Assembly: GCA_027972325.1 (NCBI GenBank)
Contig: JAPMOS010000104.1
Location: forward strand, 50,001-114,000
Length of the DNA: 64,000 nt
Reading direction: 5' to 3'
Source: Paratrimastix pyriformis
Lineage: Eukaryota; Preaxostyla; Paratrimastigidae
Numbering within the stretch: the stretch's first letter is position 1; each line of letters begins with the position of its first letter. A program made the translations under genes and the position numbers. Positions 60,330 through 64,000 of the stretch are shown piece by piece. The notes beneath the pieces are model-generated. The model did not search any database. It was not told where the DNA came from and was given only the letters and a program-made list of their open reading frames with translations.

Positions 60330-61040
60330 ATCTGAATCCCGGCCTCATCGTCCCCGTTCACTTTTTGAAGCCGTTGACTGAGTACCATTTCTCCGCTCCC
60401 ATCTGTGTTGAGTTGCACAAGGTACTCACCCGGATGGTTCTCGCTTTCGGTGGCGTCCTTTTTCCTTGACCAGCGGACGCTGTTCTGATACGTCGCAGAC
60501 CTACAGGGCCTGTCAGCAAGAGCCTTGCTCATTACCCTGCTCCTTGATTCCGAGGCTGCATTCGACATCGACCACCCCATCGAGGGCCCGATGAGGCTCG
60601 ATGAGATCGTCCTCTGGGAACGCTCTTACCCCTTCTACCTCAGGGTTCTTCGTGACCGTTCCCTGTTGGAGCGCACTGACTACTACGGAGAACAGTTCCC
60701 CAAGGTATTCCTGGCCTGCGAACGTGAATACCTCTCTCTCCGCGGACGAACGGAAGACCTATGACTGGTCGATTCAGTGCCACAAGTTCCGCACCAGCAC
60801 CTGCTCGCGCGAGCTTCCTACCCTTTGGGACTTCCTCTTAACTGGGCCCTTCCTCTGCCCCTTCCTGTCCTTGTGGCTGAGCCCGAACCCGTGCCGGAAT
60901 CCGTGCCCTTCCCGAGAACGTGCCGGTAGCCGATGATGACGAAGATGAATGGTTTGCCGGCGATAAATTCGGATGACGACACTGGCAACAACGACTACAA
61001 CGCCAACCCCCAAGGCGAAGACGAAGACGAAGACGAGTAA
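60330..61040 (+). pseudogene. Host-like gene family, copy 2, frame-disrupted
   Basis: Shares PICVELHKVLTRM, MRLDEIVLWERSYPFY, RTDYYGEQFPKVFLACEREY and DERKTYDWSIQCHKFRTSTC with copy 1, at roughly 70-80% identity by eye. Relative to copy 1 the reading frame shifts near 60,470-60,500 and again near 60,745, so it is probably a pseudogene unless these are sequence errors. Unlike copy 1 it keeps upstream coding sequence and a C-terminal end: a PEP/PES linker and an acidic tail (ANPQGEDEDEDE) that stops at 61,040. Function unknown. Confidence 0.5.
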
Positions 61041-61301
61041 TGAATCTGGTTCTCTTTTTGATCCGAAATTAGAGGCTCGACGTTTTCTCTCGAAAAAAGG
61101 AGGAGGAAGTGCGTCAGGGTGAAGCAAGGTGAAAGTGAAGCAAGGAGGATTTGGGAGGGTCTGTTCATGAAAACCCGCGGGCCCTCACTACAGACAGGCC
61201 GAGTGGGGAGGGTCTGTCCACGAAAACCCGGAGGCCAGAGCGTCGGGCTTTTTTCTATAGAAATCTCAATGTCTATAGCGTCCACAGAAACCCTGGAACA
61301 A
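61041..61301. other. Short intergenic stretch with a 26-bp direct repeat
   Basis: GGGAGGGTCTGT(T/C)CA(T/C)GAAAACCCG occurs near 61,155 and 61,206. No gene. Confidence 0.6.
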
Positions 61302-64000
61302 CCAGGTGGCAAGTCGCGGGGCGGGAGCTTCCCCCAGGCACCCACCAGGTTACGCTGAATGCGGTTATCTTCCTTTTTGGACATGGCACACGGCTTGAAC
61401 TCTCTCATTGACAATGTGCTCGTGCGTCATGCGCGCCAATTGCAAGCATGAGCGTCACATCGAGTTGGGGCGAGCTCAAAATTGGTATCACCGGTCATCG
61501 CCCAACAGCCGGAGTACTACTTACTACACAGCCCCCGTCGTGGGAGACCCGGAGGCACGGGACTCGTCTGCGCCACCATCCTCGCACGAAATGATCTCAC
61601 TCGGGTGTTTTTCGGCAGGCGCCCCATCGGGGACAGACTCACTCGCCCTGGAGGCCATGAGTGAAGGTCCCCTGATTCAGCACAGTTCCTCAGCATGATT
61701 GGGAACGCATGATGCCTCCGCCCCCCCCGAGTCCCCCAACGGTCCGGCAGCATTCTTCAGCTTCACATCAGCTAACAGTTGGGGCAATTACTCCCAGGTT
61801 GTCAAGTCCCGGGGGATGCACTTTCCCGCATTGTACCGTTCATGCGGAAGGGGTTCACTTCCTTTGACCATCGCGCACGGAGGGAGCGTCACAACCTCGC
61901 GACCCTGCACATGGTGACCACCTTGGGTCGAGCTCACATTGGCCATCCAGTCTCCCCGGGCACCCCACAAACAGCCGTACCGGCCGAGAAATACCCCGTC
62001 AACTTTCAGGCGCGACAGGGGGGCCGACTGCCTTGGCAGCAGCAGAGGGAAAGTCCGTCGGAATGTTCTCTCTCCTTCCTCATTGTGTGACACACCAGTC
62101 GCAGCACCCATGTGCACCTTCCTGTCCCTGCCCATCACTCCGTCTCATCCCATCCCCTGCTCCAAGGGACATGATGGGGGGGCTCCGTCCCGGGAGGGCG
62201 AGCACCCCTGTCTTGGACCCATCACGATCACTCCTGCTTGGGGTCACGCTGTCCATTCATATACGAGACTGAGGGCTACTGTGCACTTGACCGCGGTGCC
62301 CACAGCGAGGAGCATTATTCCATCGAATTTCTGCTCCACTGGGGAGCTGTCCGAAGTACACCTCACACGGACACTCATTACCAAGAGCATTTGGTTTGGC
62401 GAACAGGTGCTTGTCTGCGCCCACACCGGGCACGGATGCTCACACAGACCACTCTCACTGGGTCAGAAACAACAACAGACTGCGAGACCATACCCCGGGA
62501 GAAGACATGCTCTTCGGCGTCAGGAACAGGCGCTCATACTTATACACCCACGGGTCTCACACACTGGGATCGAGGCACCAGCAAAGCTGGCGGTCAGGTC
62601 AGAAACAACTTTGGGACTTCGGCACTGCTAGGTGTAGAGAATGGAGATAGTTCACTGACCGCCAGCAAGCTTAATAGTTTTCACTTCTTTCCTCAGTGGG
62701 TGCTCGTCTGATATCATGTGCGCTGTCACACCCACACCTGAGGGTGGGTCTGTGCTTGCCTATGACCGTCACCCCAATACTGGGACCTTGGCAGACTTGC
62801 ACCGCTGGCTTTCTCATGAGGGCGATCCGTTGTATATCCGAATGCCCTATGCCAATGGGTGTATATATCCACAGGGGTATGTTTACCCACTCATGCCTCC
62901 GCGGCCACAATGAAGGGCGGTGCCGCGAGTGTGTCTTTGCACTCATCAGCCAGTGCGTGTTCACGGGCACACCCACACTGTTACCCGGTGGGGTGTCCTT
63001 GAGGGCGGCCTTGCTGGCCTATGGTGCACTGCTGCACGGCAGCACCAAGAGTTGGTGCTTTTCTGGGGCGGGCTTGTGTGCTCATCATGTCCTTGGATAT
63101 GTCCTGGCAGTCCATCGTCTGGGGCGGGCCTGAGTGCGCCCAGCATGCCCCCTGGATGCACTCTCACGCCAGTAGCATTATCACAGCACCATCACCACCA
63201 CACGCTCCATCAGTTTGACGTTTTCTCGGGGCGAAACCTGTGTGCGCATCGGGTCCTGGTACACCAGGACATCCGTTTGATGCGTCTGGGGCGGACCTGG
63301 GTGTGCACTCTCACACACCAACAGCATCATCAGTACCACCAGTGCAGTGATTTTTCAGGGCGGGCCTGTGTGCTCATCATGCCCTTGAATGCGTCCTGGC
63401 ACACCAGGACAGCTGCTTGATGCGTCTCAGGGCGGGCCTGAGTGTGCCCACATGCCCCCCTGGTGTACATTCTCACACCAGCAGCAGCATCACGCCGACA
63501 CCATCACACAGCACCACTGGAGTGGTGTTTTTTCAGGGCGGGCCTGTGTGCTCATCATGCCCTTGAATGCGTCCTGGCATACCAGGACAGCTGCGTGATG
63601 CTTCTGGGGGCGGGCCTGTGTGCCCCACATGCCTCCTGGCGTTCACTCTCACACCAGCAGCGACATCACACCAGCACCTTCAGATCGGAACCACCACACC
63701 AGCACCATCATCGTGGGGTTTTGCTGGGGGCGGTGTGAGGCTGTTCATGCCTGCATTCGCATCGACTGATGCCTTTTCCAGGCGGGCTGTGCCTCTCTGC
63801 CGGAAGCAACGGCAGCACTCGGCACCTTTCGGGGGCGACCCCGGCACATGCGGGGGGACACTGTGGAGTGGGTATGTCTCACCTGTTTAATGCTCCTTCT
63901 GGTGTGCTGCCCCTCCGGCACGCGCACTCCCAACACCCGGATGGGCATGGGTAGAGTCGGCTCATCGGCCGAGAGGAGCTTGTTGTCGAGTTAAGAGGTG
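61302..64000. repeat. Right arm of the large inverted repeat
   Basis: Reverse complement of 8,830-10,802 followed by 2,376-3,342, with scattered small differences. It is continuous across the point where the left arm has its insertion (about 63,190-63,215 here), so it shows the uninterrupted state. It includes the mirrored ~160-176-bp tandem repeats at about 62,970-63,700. It reaches the window edge and should lead into the hairpin equivalent of 2,223-2,337. No gene is recognised in it. Confidence 0.8.

Overview
The window is eukaryotic and looks like a repeat-rich region of a unicellular alga or protist nuclear genome. The background is GC-rich and full of minisatellites and microsatellites, there are no prokaryotic operons, and I saw no rRNA or tRNA gene. 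Almost everything recognisable is mobile. The organism cannot be named from the sequence alone.

Layout. (1) 1-12,906: GC-rich, mostly non-coding sequence. It holds inverted-repeat signatures of a second DIRS-like family (505-660 and 2,223-2,337). It also holds the left arm (2,376-10,802) of a large inverted repeat whose partner is 61,302-64,000. The left arm is interrupted by a ~5.5 kb insertion (3,343 to ~8,830) with head-to-head copies of a gag-like gene, two copies of an 810-bp GGTCGG-rich array and an unrecognised coding remnant. (2) 12,907-58,861: a DIRS-group retroelement on the minus strand. Its inverted terminal repeats, internal complementary region, tyrosine recombinase, RT/RNase H/methylase region and gag-like ORF can all be seen. 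The interior is swollen by several near-identical partial units (RT copies A-E and three gag types) and is clearly broken. (3) 28,891-54,471: a 25.6-kb AT-rich Maverick/Polinton (Mavirus-like) element inside the RT of one DIRS unit. It has 461-bp terminal inverted repeats that read identical and a 5-bp target duplication (CAACC). (4) 58,862-61,301: a duplicated host-like gene family with a 12-bp coding minisatellite and an acidic tail. (5) 61,302-64,000: the right arm of the large inverted repeat.

The Maverick carries the usual kit: protein-primed DNA polymerase B, chromodomain integrase, SF3 helicase, adenain-type protease, double-jelly-roll major capsid, penton-like minor capsid, packaging ATPase, GIY-YIG nuclease, VLTF3-like late transcription factor, fibre-like proteins with an S74 chaperone domain, and several zinc-finger and orphan ORFs. 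Most of its genes follow a TATATAG box a few bases before the ATG. It looks young (TIRs and target duplication intact) but broken, with about half a dozen damaged genes.

The most unusual feature is a GC-rich block inside the Maverick (50,909 to ~52,790). It holds a 393-codon orphan ORF with codon use unlike its neighbours, then eleven copies of the 8-bp palindrome GTGGCCAC within 645 bp. This may be a cargo module with its own regulatory or protein-binding array. A separate caution concerns 17,530-18,300, which reads as a base-by-base blend of two different element regions and is probably an assembly artefact.
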